A stretch of DNA of 20,900 nt from Hypsibius dujardini. Its lineage: Eukaryota > Tardigrada > Eutardigrada > Parachela > Hypsibiidae. This document shows, piece after piece, positions 1 through 9,337 of the stretch (position 1 is its first letter; each line of letters starts with the position of its first letter). The stretch spans positions 1 through 20,900 of the forward strand of contig LRSR01013207.1 of the NCBI GenBank assembly GCA_001579985.1, given 5' to 3'. Below the pieces are notes generated by a model. That model made no database searches. It was not told where the DNA came from and was given only the letters and a program-made list of their open reading frames with translations. The translations under genes and the position numbers were made by a program.

Positions 1-95
1 TTAAACGTTCCACAGCTCGTACGCTGTCCCTGTCTAACGCGAAAATACAGTACCGGTACTGCGACATCGAGTATTCCCCTTTGGCATTCCTTCAG

Positions 96-1429
96 GTAAT
101 CTGGATGCAGTGGAGCTCTTCATCAAAGAACGTGCCATTTTCATGTGAGTATTGCTTAAAAGAGTTTGCATGTGACTTGCATGCTTTTCTGACGGGCAGA
201 TGAGCTGCGACAGCCGGGCGTAAAAGGGGGGGGGGACCGCACGTCTGTACAAGTACGAGTACGAGTACGTGCGTACTCCTACTTACACGCAGTTACAACA
301 GGGTAGTGATGTGATTTGTTTCAGTCACGAGAACGCAAGCGGCTACTACCGAGTCTCCAGCTATTTCCTTGCCAAGGTCAGCAGAGAAAAACGGTCAAGC
401 CTAAGATGACGTATAACGTCCGGGCGTCACTATTCCAGCAAACATCACCGAGCGGGATTAAATACTCTCTCTTCAAAACAGGTTCTATGCGACATGATTC
501 CAAGAAGAACCATTCCTCCGCTGATTTTCTGTGCAATCGCATACTACATGATTGGTATAGTATATACAGCCAACGACAAGACTGAGTACACTGGAGGGTC
601 CGAGGAATGGGCAAAAGGGGCGGGGCGAGGGGTGGTTTTTAAACAATCAAACAATCAACCACCTGAACAGCCCCTGCTCCGCCCCTTTTGCCCATACCCC
701 GGACCCTCCAATGTACTCAACCACCTGATCACCCCCTGCTCCGCCCCTTTTGCCCACACCCCGGACCCTCCAGTGTACTCAACCACCTGATCACCCCCTG
801 CTCCGCCCCTTTTGCCCATACCCCGGACCCTCCAGTATACTCAGTCTTCTCGTTGATTCTGTGTCCACAGTGATCCAGCGAAAAAATAGGCGTGGCACTG
901 ATGCTGTTGATACTTGGTTGCAGGTTTTCAATCTGACGTGGAGAAGTTTTTCATCTTCTCACTGACCATGGTTCTCGTGGCGGTGGCCGGTTCTGCCCTC
1001 GCATTCTTCTTCAGCGCGACCGTTCAAGTCTTTGCCATCGCAAATTTGCTGATCGCGTTGTGTTACGTGTTCATGATGTTGTTCGGCGGATTTGTCGTCA
1101 ACGTCGGGTCCGTCCTAAGCTGGCTCCAGTGGATTAAGTGGTTAAGCTTCTTCCGCTACGGTCTCAATGCCGCATCCATAAACGAACTCCACGGAAAAGA
1201 GTTCTGCGATTACGATGTTAAAAGGAACATTAGCGACTGGTACGATGCTGGTTCTTTCATGTCTGCCTGATTCGTCGTTGACATGTGTCTGTGTCTGTGC
1301 CTGTGCCTTGTGTCTCTGTCTGTCTGTGTCTGTGCCTGTGCCTGTGCCTGTGCCTGTGTCTGTGTGTTGTGTATCTGTCTGTCTGTGTCTGTGCCTGTGT
1401 CTGTGTCTTGTGTCTCTGTCTGTCTGTGT

Positions 1430-1494
<65 letters not shown>

Positions 1495-1565
1495 TCTTGT
1501 GTCTGTCTGTGTCTGTGTCTGTGTCTGTGTCTGTGCCTGTGCCTTGCGTCTCTGTCTGTCTGTGT

Positions 1566-1600
<35 letters not shown>

Positions 1601-1956
1601 TCTGTGTCTTGTGTATAAGTCTGTCTGTGTCTGTGCCTGTGTCTGTGTCTTGTGTCTCTGTCTGTCTGTGTCTGTGCCTGTGCCTGTGCCTGTGTCTTGT
1701 GTCTGTCTGTGTCTGTGTCTGTGTCTGTGTCTGTGTGTGTCTGTGTCTGTGTATAGTTTTATCAAAGACCGTTCTTCAAAACGCTGATTCCTTTGATCTT
1801 TTTAGTCTACCTGGGGACGCATATCTAACCGCTCAAGGCATACCGTTCGGTTCAGCATGGGATTTATGGCAGAACATCCTGGCTCTTGCCTCCATGGCTG
1901 TCATCATGTTGGTCCTCGCTTACGTCCAACTACGCCGACTTAAAAAGCTCAAATAG
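96..1956 (+). CDS. ABCG2-like ABC half transporter, C-terminal exons (partial)
   Basis: This is the membrane half of an ABCG-family (white/ABCG2 type) half transporter, which dimerises in a membrane and exports lipophilic compounds using ATP. Five exons fit GT-AG rules and keep phase: 96-144, 325-376, 482-554, 924-1260 and 1806-1956 (stop TAG). Exon 2 encodes [17 protein letters not shown], very close to the ABCG2 motif before a transmembrane helix. Exon 3 holds [14 protein letters not shown]. Exon 4 has two hydrophobic helices and [17 protein letters not shown] followed by a Cys and an N-I-S sequon, as in the last outer loop of ABCG2. Exon 5 has the final helix and a basic tail ending KKLK. 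The ATP-binding half should lie left of the window. The donor at 1261 (GTCTGC) is weak, so the exon 4 end is the least certain junction. No AATAAA follows closely. The family call is strong; the exact orthologue is inferred. Confidence 0.9.
578..848. repeat. Fold-back element with 62-bp tandem repeats in an ABCG intron
   Basis: A left arm (about 578-635) is the inverse of a right arm (about 795-848). Both carry the TGAGTACACTGGAGGGTCC / GCAAAAGGGGCGG core. Between them the right-arm sequence recurs as direct copies with a 62-bp period, the CCCCTG core starting at 671, 733 and 795. The unit is C-rich and includes a GCTCCGCCCCTTTTGCCCA block. The element fills most of the intron 555-923. It looks like a non-autonomous fold-back or MITE-type element with internal tandem amplification. 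No protein is encoded; short open frames across it follow the repeat. Confidence 0.8.
1280..1753. repeat. TGTGCC/TGTGTC hexanucleotide microsatellite in an ABCG intron
   Basis: About 470 bp of nearly pure (TGTGYC)n, with recurring TGTCTCTGTCTGTCTG interruptions that give a higher-order pattern. It occupies most of the intron 1261-1805. Because 6 is a multiple of 3, long periodic open frames (Leu-Cys or Val-Cys on plus, Thr-Asp/His/Arg or Gln-Ala on minus) appear by necessity and are not genes. Confidence 0.95.
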
Positions 1957-2062
1957 AAATGTACAATACCATAACTGACTCATAATTATATCTTCCAGTT
2001 CCTTTAATTTGCCCGTTTTGTCTTTGGTGTTCGATTTTTCGCAGATAGAAATCTTTGTCTGA

Positions 2063-2276
2063 CTAAAACGTTACACTACGCTGCGCAAACACCCGTTACG
2101 TTGTCTGCTGCTGATTTCGTGTCTATTTCTTATGCTGGCAATGACCAGTCTTGTGTTGCTAACGAATGAAAAATCTGAGACTCAAGAGATTACACTTATC
2201 CGAGCCTATACCTATTTATATACCTATAACCAACAGCCGAACGCGTATCTCGGGCCGCCACCGCAACTGCGCCCAC
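2063..2276 (+). CDS. Candidate N-terminal exon with signal anchor (low confidence)
   Basis: An open frame from 2063 to a TGA at 2282 encodes a basic stretch (LRKHPLRC), then a strong hydrophobic segment of about 19 residues (LLLISCLFLMLAMTSLVLL), then a polar Tyr/Pro-rich region. This is the layout of a type II signal anchor. There is no in-frame ATG before the hydrophobic segment, so it is either a non-first exon or starts at one of the internal ATGs (2132, 2141). Possible donors are GTATCT at 2245 (phase 2, which would fit the exon at 2410) and GTCTGT at 2277. It lies just upstream of the exon that meets the Polinton and could belong to the same gene. A further exon-like piece (2311-2341, with a GTAAGT donor) lies between them, but its phase does not fit. 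The protein family is not recognised. Confidence 0.3.
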
Positions 2277-2409
2277 GTCTGTGACCCATTCACGTCTGTG
2301 ACCAGGTTAGCAACGGTCCCGTCAGCTGGACCAACAGTTGTGTAAGTGATCTCGCTTTTTCGCTCAATACCTGGCCATTTCTGGTGTCAACTTTGCTTCG
2401 CGATTATAG

Positions 2410-2609
2410 ACACGTGAACAAGGATGGTCCACCTGTAAGAAACCAAAACCGAGACGCTTCCACGGATTGCTGCATGATGGCTTCCTTAGCGATGCTCTGC
2501 TTTTGCCTGCTTGAATGGTTTTTGATATTGTTTTTCGTCACCGTAGAAATCCAACATACTTGTGAATGTGTTGGATCTGTACAACTGAAAAATGAAAGAA
2601 CATCCAATG
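2410..2609 (+). CDS. Left part of a host coding exon interrupted by a Polinton
   Basis: After a likely acceptor (GATTATAG, ending 2409) one frame stays open up to the Polinton border. It contains HVNKDGPP, a hydrophobic stretch (ASLAMLCFCLLEWFLILFFV) and a Cys-bearing segment, ending in LKNERTSN at the left target duplication. Across the empty site this frame continues in phase into 11876, where LKNERT appears again because the exon carries a 27-bp (9-codon) tandem duplication. The hydrophobic part could instead be an intron (GTAAGA at 2432, TAG at about 2566), but the downstream phase then fails, so I prefer one exon. Function unknown; see the right part at 11876. Confidence 0.45.
2604..2609. 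repeat. Polinton target-site duplication, left copy
   Basis: CCAATG immediately precedes the terminal AGTAGTAGGG. Its partner CCAACG (11870-11875) immediately follows CCCTACTACT. Six bases is the usual Polinton target duplication length, and the copies differ at one base. Confidence 0.7.
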
Positions 2610-2856
2610 AGTAGTAGGGAAGAGGGGGTTTTCACGCCACTTTTATACCCTTCTGTAAATCCCAGCACTTTTTCTAGCAAATCACCCTGTTTTTTATGAA
2701 ATCTCCGTAAAAGACTGAAAAACGATCATCCTATTTCCTTTGCTGAGGATGGTCGTTTTTTGCTATTTTCAGCATGTTTTCTTTTAAGGTTAAAAAAGTA
2801 ATTAGGAGTGTATAGGAATGATTGATGTGTGTGAAAGAAGCATGGTGAGTGTGTGA
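2610..2856 (+). repeat. Left terminal inverted repeat of the Polinton
   Basis: Aligns in inverse orientation to 11609-11869. Long shared blocks include CTAGCAAATCACCCTGTTTT, ACGATCATCCTATTTCC, CATGTTTTCTTTTAAGGTT and TAATTAGGAGTGTATAGG. Similarity fades after the GGTGAGT block near 2856. A few small indels separate the copies, including about 8 bp near 2663. Confidence 0.9.
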
Positions 2857-3715
2857 GTGTAAATGAATGTTGGTTTACCACTTCATTCAGACTAGTTACG
2901 CGTCTGAAGTGCTAAGTCTGCAAGCGAACCGGGTGTTTCTTGGAGTATGTGTGTGTGTGTGTGATTCAATCAGTATTAATAAACACACCTCGCGCTGCAT
3001 TTCTTCCTCTCCTAGCACCACTTCACACTCACCTTAACCGTGCTCTTTAAAAGCGAATCCTAACTTACTGAGTTTTGAATTTTGCTTTAAATTTTGCTTT
3101 AACGCCACCACTGATGTGATCACTCTCACTCACGCAGGACGTCTGTTACTTTACAATCGCCCCCATATCGAGACTGAATATATATATCGAAAACCCCACT
3201 TGAAGGGGTGTGCAAGCAGTTTATTGTAGAAATGCTCAAGACACGAATACACTTGAAAAAGCCGAAAAACATGGCCAAACTTTTTCAAGTTTTTGGTTTG
3301 ACTAGCAATGTTTAAAAAGCATGTCAGCCTGGATACCTTTTATCAATTGGAGAAGGGACAGCGGTATTACTTATGCCACTTTATAGAATTATTCGAAATC
3401 CTTAAAGGTACTATTCATTGTAACTTTTACCCGCACCAGATGCTTCTTCTGAGTATGACTATATGTTTTTGGAAGTTTTTATTTAAACAAGTTTGAACAT
3501 ATAAATAAAGTAGTACAATACCAAAGTATGTAAAAGTATTTAGAAACTTCAAAGTACCGAGCAACAGGTACAACTTTTCCGATAAACAGAAAAAGCGATT
3601 CACTACCAAGAAACAGGTACTGAATGTAAATTTTTCCTAAGTACTTAATAAAAAGCACACACAGCAACAGGTGTGATAGCAAGTAACAGGTAACGAATGT
3701 AGATCCAAAAACAGA
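2857..3715. other. AT-rich Polinton interior without a recognised gene
   Basis: Contains a short (TG)n run (2946-2962), a perfect 11-bp hairpin (ACTTGAAAAAG at 3251-3261 with CTTTTTCAAGT at 3280-3290), and a scatter of AACAGGTA motifs at 3560-3700, including a related pair of about 20 bp near 3609 and 3682. Short open frames of 60-67 codons on both strands are AT-driven and show no family features. Confidence 0.6.
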
Positions 3716-4090
3716 TTACTTCAAACTTAAGAACTGCCAATATTTTTCTGGTATACTTATTTGGGTCTCTTTGTTTTGTGTTTTACTCCGTTTACTCATA
3801 CTCAGTTTTTTAATTAGTTTAGTTTCACACTCCGGCATATACTTTTCCAGTATAGTTTGTCTTGTGTTATTTTTCTTTTCTATAGCATATTTATTCTTAA
3901 ACTTGTTAAAAGGTATTATATCTGTATTTATTTTCATTGTATCACTGTTTAAATAATGCGTATTGTTCTTTTTGTCAACCAGATAGTTTTTGCTCACGTT
4001 TAACATGACCCATGGACATATTGTACTGGTAGTACCCATATAAGTCAGATACAATTTTTTAACCTCGTTTATCCCACACTTAGCTTCCAT
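3716..4090 (-). CDS. Hypothetical Lys/Asn-rich protein inside the Polinton
   Basis: An uninterrupted 124-codon frame starts at ATG (4090) and ends at TGA or TAA near 3716. That length is notable in DNA this AT-rich, where stop codons are frequent. The product is rich in Lys, Asn and Thr and basic throughout. It begins MEAKCGINEVKKLYLTYMG and carries two Cys in the first 30 residues. I see no known motif, signal peptide or membrane helix. It lies about 0.9 kb inside the left terminal repeat and points outward. It could be an uncharacterised Polinton gene, a fragment of a captured gene, or chance. Confidence 0.3.
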   Translation of the reverse strand: MEAKCGINEVKKLYLTYMGTTSTICPWVMLNVSKNYLVDKKNNTHYLNSDTMKINTDIIPFNKFKNKYAIEKKNNTRQTILEKYMPECETKLIKKLSMSKRSKTQNKETQISIPEKYWQFLSLK

Positions 4091-5299
4091 ATTTTTAGTA
4101 TTTTGAGATTGCAGTCTTTCATTAAATATAGTACTGACTGTTTGTTTTCACAATGACAGGAAGTTTGTTGGAGTTTTGTGTACGAAATATCAAGCTGATA
4201 CCTGAGTGACGGTTCTTAGTGAACAACTGTTAAATAAACGAATTAATAGTACTCTCGGTACGAAAGTCATCAACTACGACTAAGGTTTGCTTTTTTATCA
4301 AACACCATTTAATTTTCAACTTAATAAAAATATCATTCAAGTTCTTAGGAAGAGCGCTCAAATTTATTATGATTAAATCAACCATTTGCTCTCGCTCTGC
4401 AAGTTAAGTGAAATTAATTAATAATAATAAATAATTATTTAATTAGAACTGAAGCAATACCAAAATGCAGATGTAGTGTCAAGCAACAGTCAACTGAATA
4501 ACGATGCTTGAAAACGGAATCAAGGAATCAATGACCAACCAAACCACTATGACAAAGTATGCGCCAATCATCCAACTGAACAGTCTGCACACAGTTTCAA
4601 TCATACAATCAATTGACGGTACACAGCAGCAAGTCTATTGAGACAATTGCCAACTTTAAAATTCTTTGACAAAAAGTTTTTTAGTTTGATCGGCGAAATA
4701 AATGTTTATATTGATTACTTATTTAGGTCTGAATAAAAAAATATTTTGGAACAGTTCTGAACTGGACAGTTGAAAAAGTTCCCAAATTAATCCAGAATGT
4801 TTTAGCAATGTAAATACCAGCTTCGTATATATCTACTTTTCAAACCCTGTGTGTAAGATGGGACAGCAGTGAGGAGGTGAACATGGGACACAAAAGCTCA
4901 AGGGGGTCTGAAAGAGGTCTGAAGTGGACTCCCTGCTGAGAATCGGCTGGCCCCACGCTAAGGCCAGCTCGGTTTGAATTGCAACTTTATAAATAATTTA
5001 AAAAAAAGACTTTAAAAAAATAGGGGAGGGGCAAAGGGCAGGAAGGGCAAAAACGGGCAGCTAGAGGAAACTCCGCCCTCGTTGCATGGCATGCTGTGAA
5101 ATTATGCCCCTGTGGAAATTAAAACGTTTAAACAATTATATAACAGCCAGCGGCAATTTTTGAGACTTACCGAAACAGATCATCACGCAAAAAGATGAAA
5201 CTCCCTGATTAATAATCAACGAAGTGATATTGCGTTCCTAAATGTAGATGGGAACATTTTTTTAATCAAGAGACTTTTCAAATCAAATCCATTTTAGTT
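4091..5299. other. Polinton interior, no gene recognised
   Basis: Mostly AT-rich with short tracts such as TTAATTAATAATAATAAATAATTATTTAATTA near 4416. A more GC-rich patch at about 4850-5090, with purine-rich GGGAGGGGCAAAGGGCAGG and its surroundings, stands out from its setting and may be a separate inserted fragment. The stretch next to 5300 probably holds the decayed C-terminal half of the capsid-like gene, but I cannot read it. Confidence 0.5.
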
Positions 5300-5899
5300 T
5301 TACGTAGTTTCAGAAGAACCACTTAATTTTGATTTTGATTCTCATGTTTGACAACTCGCACTACATGTTTAACTTTGCCTTTGCATGTTGCAAAACAATT
5401 AGAGGCTGCCGCGTAAGTTCGCTCAAAATTAGCGTAATCAATTTCCAAATATTTTATCCAAAGAGGGGCTTTTTGCATAAACTCAATCCGGTATTTACCA
5501 CATTAGCCCCAACGACGGCCGTATTACAATTGTCATAAGGTTGCTCTGTGTCCATGTAAAATCCTTGAAAGCGCAATTGCTCGATTGTTTGTAGGTCGTA
5601 ATTGAGAAAATTTTCTACATAACAGCTAAAATTTGCTAGATTATAAGTCCATAAAGGATGGCGTCGAGAACTGCGGTGCCATCACAGGTTCTATAGCATG
5701 CAAAAGTTATGTAGATAAATAATTCGTTGGGAGAGCCTGCAACTTCCCACGAAAGCGTAACCATGTTGAGTTGGTTTCCCACAGGATTATTATAGACCCA
5801 TTGCCCGCTTTCTTGAGTGCTTTGAGTAGGTGGATTAGAATGCCAATAATCCACCCTGGAATGAACGCAGTCCGCTGACGGAGGGTGAACTTTGGCCAT
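5300..5899 (-). pseudogene. Polinton major-capsid-like protein relic
   Basis: ATG at 5899 opens an 87-codon frame with a PPTQST..ESGQW motif near residue 24, a WEVAGS motif, then loss of similarity and a TAG at 5636. The same family resumes in another frame at about 5640-5456. There YVENFLNYD is followed by QGFYMD and an N-T-G-L segment, ending at a TAA (5454). These blocks, in this order and spacing, match the widespread Polinton capsid-like family (for example worm F54H12.2), as I remember it. The region that should lie between the two blocks is largely lost, so this is a frameshifted, internally deleted pseudogene. Below about 5450 only weak traces remain and the lower border is approximate. 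Its role in intact elements would be the virion shell. Confidence 0.65.
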
Positions 5900-5901
5900 A
5901 C

Positions 5902-6120
5902 TTACAAAAGTGGGTTTTTACGCGCCGAATGCTGAATGAGATTTCGAAGAGAAATACTTTGCTTTCCGCTTGACTTTTTCGATTCACGTTTCCGAGTTTC
6001 TTTTCTAATTGATTTCTTTCTAGAAATATACTTCTTTTTTTTGCTTGATATCTTTTTGCTTGACTTTTTTTTAGTTGTTTGTAGATATTGGGGAATGCTA
6101 ATGCTCAGCAGCCATGACGG
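5902..6120 (-). pseudogene. Lys/Arg/Ser-rich C-terminal tail, core-like
   Basis: An open frame of 72 codons ends in TAA (5904-5902), three bases before the capsid-like ATG. After a short apolar start (SWLLSISIPQYL) it is dominated by Lys, Ser and Arg (TKKKSSKKISSKKKK and on), with almost no acidic residues. Its tight spacing to the next gene suggests an operon-like Polinton block. Such a basic tail fits a DNA-condensing or capsid-lining protein, but the family is not identifiable. No start codon is visible, so it is probably the surviving end of a longer gene. Confidence 0.4.
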
Positions 6121-6383
6121 TTAGATTTGCAACGCTAACAATAATTTCTTTTCTAAATGAAGACGTGCAGTTGTTTTGCCCGCGCAAAAAAAAATTTTCG
6201 TGACGATTAGTCAGAGATTATGATTGTAATCCTGTCAAATTCATGTTGCGAGGCGGGAATATATGTTGGGTGGGGAAAATAACATCTCTCCGTTAATGAT
6301 TTTTTTGACTGTAGCAACTTAAAACAAAGGTGCTTTATAATTTCCGACAAATTAAATTTTGATTAAATTATAATAAATGAACG

Positions 6384-6835
6384 CTAATAAATTTTCCAAT
6401 GACAAATAGGCTTCTTTACCCCCGTAAGTCCAAGCATGTTTTGAATTGATGAGCTGAGATCAAAAAATTTTACGTCTTATGTAGTGATGCTGAGCGTCTC
6501 TTTGCCAGACGTGTTATTAAGTGTATAAGTTGTTATTCCGAGAAGAACAGCATTAACGTAATTGATGTATTTTTCAATCGAAAGATAAAAACCATTTCTG
6601 AATGTATTCTGTCAATTTTGTTCCATTTTTTCTGTACACCGGTACCATTACTCTTTCTGGGCACTGTAGAGCGATAGTCGCAATTTTCCAGTTACTGCAG
6701 GACAAGTCGAACCGCTCCGCAAGTAGTAAATTTCGAGCAAATTTCGAATAGCCTCGGACCTTTTTGTGAGTTTCTCACACGAGTTACAGTAAATTCTTTT
6801 TGTTACATCTTTCTAGTTGCTTAGAAGTTAGCCAT
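6384..6835 (-). pseudogene. Polinton minor capsid (PY-like) protein relic
   Basis: From ATG (6835) to TAG (6384), three frames must be combined. One holds FDLSCSNWKIATIALQCP, the pattern near the N terminus of PY proteins where a strand reading L-x-G-x-W-E/K-V/I-A-L leads to a Pro. Downstream another frame has NGFYLSIEKYINYVNAV and, after one in-frame stop, DLSSSIQNMLGLTG, matching the later PY pattern of a Gly-Tyr turn, a helix with an Asn, and an L-S-x-x-I-x-x-M-L-G-L end. The total of about 150 codons is close to the expected length, so this gene is mutated rather than truncated. It stops near the integrase start-side neighbour and points the same way. The assignment rests on pattern memory only. 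Confidence 0.55.
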
Positions 6836-6858
6836 GTATAACATTGAAGTTCAAGTTT

Positions 6859-7900
6859 TTCTAGTGTACCAGATATTTTTCACTTTTACGTTCTAATATT
6901 TCCATGTGGACCAGTTCGTCCAAACAATAATCCTCTTCTTGAAGTTGCCACTGATAAAATCGCTCCTGGGTAATTTTTCCTTTCAAACCTTTCACAGTGT
7001 AAAGCTCCAAATTATTTACAATCTCGGGGTTGTGAACATTTGACACTATGTAAACCTCTGAGAACTATTTCTATTTGAAACCTTTTTCGATTACCTTTTT
7101 CATGAGCGAGCCTCGCACGTAATCACTGCGGTTAAACTGATCTTTTGCTAGTCTGCGGAGTTTTTCCGTTTGCTTGACATTTTTATACAACTTTTTTCAA
7201 ATTTCGCGTCAATTTTTTGCCGTGACATTGTTCGATGCAATGTAGCTCAGCGATTTATGCGGTGTCCTGTTGTACGAGTCGACCAATTTTAAAGAACCAG
7301 CATGTAAGAATATGTATCCGTGTGCGTTAGTTAACGGTGAAAACGGGTTTGGAAAGTTTGATGCCAACGCTCCATGATTGACGCTTTGATTTCAGAACTA
7401 AGAGTCGAAAACAATTCAATTCTTTTAAATAATTTTGAAAGTGAGTGTTATAAAATTCGCGACCTTGATCCCCTTGAATGAGACGAATTTTGCGTTCTGC
7501 AAACTTCTAAATTTTTTTGAAACCTTCCAAGACATCTTTGCTGATTTACCTCTTATCGGTTCAGCTTTTCGAAAGAAAATTTCGATTGCCGATAGAATAA
7601 ACGCGTTCTGATTGTTGAAATCTTTAATGGATAGAACGTCGCAAAAATCAATCTGCCACTAGATGTCAGGGCCATCGACCACTATTGCCATTCGAAAAAA
7701 ATTACTTTGGACGGGCTTATAAACCGTGTAGGCTATAATGTTTCCTGGCCATTTTGCCACAATCGATGTTTTTAGCCGCTTGCAACCGCTTCTACGTTTC
7801 ACTTCTTGTCACAAAAATTGCACACCAGAGAACGATCCGACGGAACCAATATCGTAATAAATAGTGTCTAACAGTTTATGCAAGGTATTTGTTTCACATT
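6859..7900 (-). pseudogene. Polinton integrase relic (retroviral-type DDE)
   Basis: Decayed integrase of the c-integrase type that inserts Polintons. Read from high to low coordinate: an N-terminal IYYDIGSVGSFSGV block near 7874-7820; YTVYKPV near 7710; WQIDFCDV with the first catalytic Asp at 7647-7649; LIQGDQGREFYN with the second Asp at 7468-7470; and a KAS.MER segment with the Glu at 7370-7372. All three catalytic acids survive although they sit in different frames. The C-terminal domain is best preserved (6861-7046, ending near LERKSEKYLV) and includes the FY..QLQ motif typical of these integrases. I count at least one in-frame stop directly before WQID and several frameshifts, so no intact product is possible. 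Confidence 0.8.
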
Positions 7901-7984
7901 TCTCGGCTCGCCTACCCATTTTTCATTAACACGATAACAAAACTCGACAATATTATTTCCGATTCCGCTGGAACGTTTTTTTTT

Positions 7985-8145
7985 ATAAACTACCGCCTCA
8001 TCAGAGGTCTCCAGACTGTAAAACATTCGTAGTAGAGTATGTAGGGCAGAGTAGAGTTGTTTCGATTCCCGCTTTCAGGATTGTTTCGGCGAAAATATGG
8101 CAGAGACTGAATATGGCGGAGACTTTTGATGAGGCGGAAGTTTAT
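7985..8145. mobile_element. Small inverted-repeat (MITE-like) element nested in the Polinton
   Basis: A 28-bp arm at 7985-8012 (ATAAACTACCGCCTCATCAG and on) pairs with 8118-8145 at 25 of 28 positions, enclosing about 105 bp without coding potential. It lies just upstream of the integrase relic. Flanking target duplications are not clear. Confidence 0.6.
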
Positions 8146-8150
8146 GTCAA

Positions 8151-8262
8151 TTACCGTATGCCAAGTCAGTTGAATAATTTATTCGGTTACAGTCATTATT
8201 GATTTGTTTCTGTCGTTGACAAGGAGCCGAATAAATCAATCATTTAACACGGTATACGGTAA
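8151..8262. repeat. Second inverted repeat, arms of 36 bp
   Basis: TTACCGTATGCCAAGTCAGT (start of the left arm, 8151-8186) faces a right arm at 8227-8262 that ends ACGGTATACGGTAA. The arms match at the ends (TTACCGTAT, TTATTCGG) and differ in the middle. It abuts the MITE-like element, so the two could be ends of one compound insertion. Confidence 0.5.
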
Positions 8263-8451
8263 CATTAACAGCGCCATCTATACACCACCACGGAGTACCT
8301 TTTTTATTTTTAAATTGTTTCAAAACGTTTTTTTATTATTTCTCGATGGAAACAGCATCACATAATGTGAACACAAACTAAAAGAATAACAGGTGTGCAA
8401 GATTTCACTTTCGAGAGTGGTGGAATTCCTTTGTGAGCTTATTCACGGTGT

Positions 8452-9337
8452 TTAACAAAAAATAAAACTGAGAATGACGTATATTTGAACACCTGTACTT
8501 GTACAACATGCTTCACATGAGTATTTCAACTGCCTTTGAAACTCATACTCTAACAAATATCCAAAAATAAACTTAAAATAGGAAATTGCGCGCTTTGTGT
8601 GAGAAGTTTTAACGGAACCATGCGGTATACGTACAGATGGATTGAAGCAAAGACCGAATATCAATTCAGGCTTGAAATTATCATGGTTGGTTTTCTCCAG
8701 CAAATCGTTCATCTCGTTGGCGAGTAAACGTCAAATCCACCGCCCGAGTCGGAATTTCCGATCCAAAAGTCCAAATAACTGAACTTGTTGACTTCAACAG
8801 GGCGTTGCATTTCTGAAATCTGAACCGTTGAAGGTGAAAACTGCATTGAACAGTTTACGATTGTGGAGGATGCACTGCTAAGACTAAACCTAATTCGAAC
8901 TCCACTCTTGTCTAGTTGCTCGTAAGTAAGGTATCCGTTGACAATCAAGTTGGAATTTGGCATGTTTTTGAAACATTGCTCAACATCGTGGTACACCAGG
9001 CGCGGCATATCTCGCATCCATATGTGTTTGCGCTCGTCACTCATTGCATGACTGCTAGCTCCGCAGTAACACATAAGTACATGTTTTTCCGAATCCCATT
9101 GTACGTTTGTATAACTATACGTGGCACAACCATCGAAAGCTCCCAAAATTTTTTGGCGGTTTCAGTGAGTGCCAGCGTCAGCGATGCGCCGTCCCCTTTA
9201 TGCACGGATAAGAAACTGATAACTCGCAAATCGAGCTTGGCGAAAACACGGTAGACATCATTATTATTATGTTTCAGTACTTTTAGATTCGATATTTCGT
9301 AATCTAAAGCGATGCATAACCCTTTCATCAACTTCAA
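8452..9337 (-). CDS. Unrecognised Polinton coding block (three adjoining frames)
   Basis: Three long minus-strand frames almost tile this stretch: 9337-9041 (98 codons), 9146-8709 (145 codons) and 8712-8452 (86 codons). The first two overlap at an A-run followed by a T-run near 9145-9155, a likely frameshift, so the first frame probably leads into the second. The second and third overlap by ATGA, which could be a real start-stop overlap or a small indel. The composition is normal for protein, unlike the AT-rich flanks. Visible pieces include GASLTLALTETAKKFWE, MCYCGASSHAMSDERKHIW, SYLDFWIGNSDSGGGFDVY and LIFGLCFNPSVRIPHG. I recognise no family. It lies upstream of, and parallel to, the integrase, so it is probably another element gene; a second PY-like or a fibre-like protein is possible but unproven. 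Confidence 0.5.

Noticed and set aside
1142-1956. Long open frames on both strands rich in Leu/Cys/Val or Thr/Asp/His/Arg
   Set aside because: They are translations of the hexanucleotide microsatellite; only the ends touch true transporter exons.
3251-3290. 11-bp perfect hairpin as a possible small RNA or terminator
   Set aside because: The stem is short with an 18-base loop in AT-rich DNA, so it is explicable by chance.
5936-6124. Plus-strand Phe/Leu-rich frame
   Set aside because: It is the antisense of the Lys/Ser-rich minus-strand frame.
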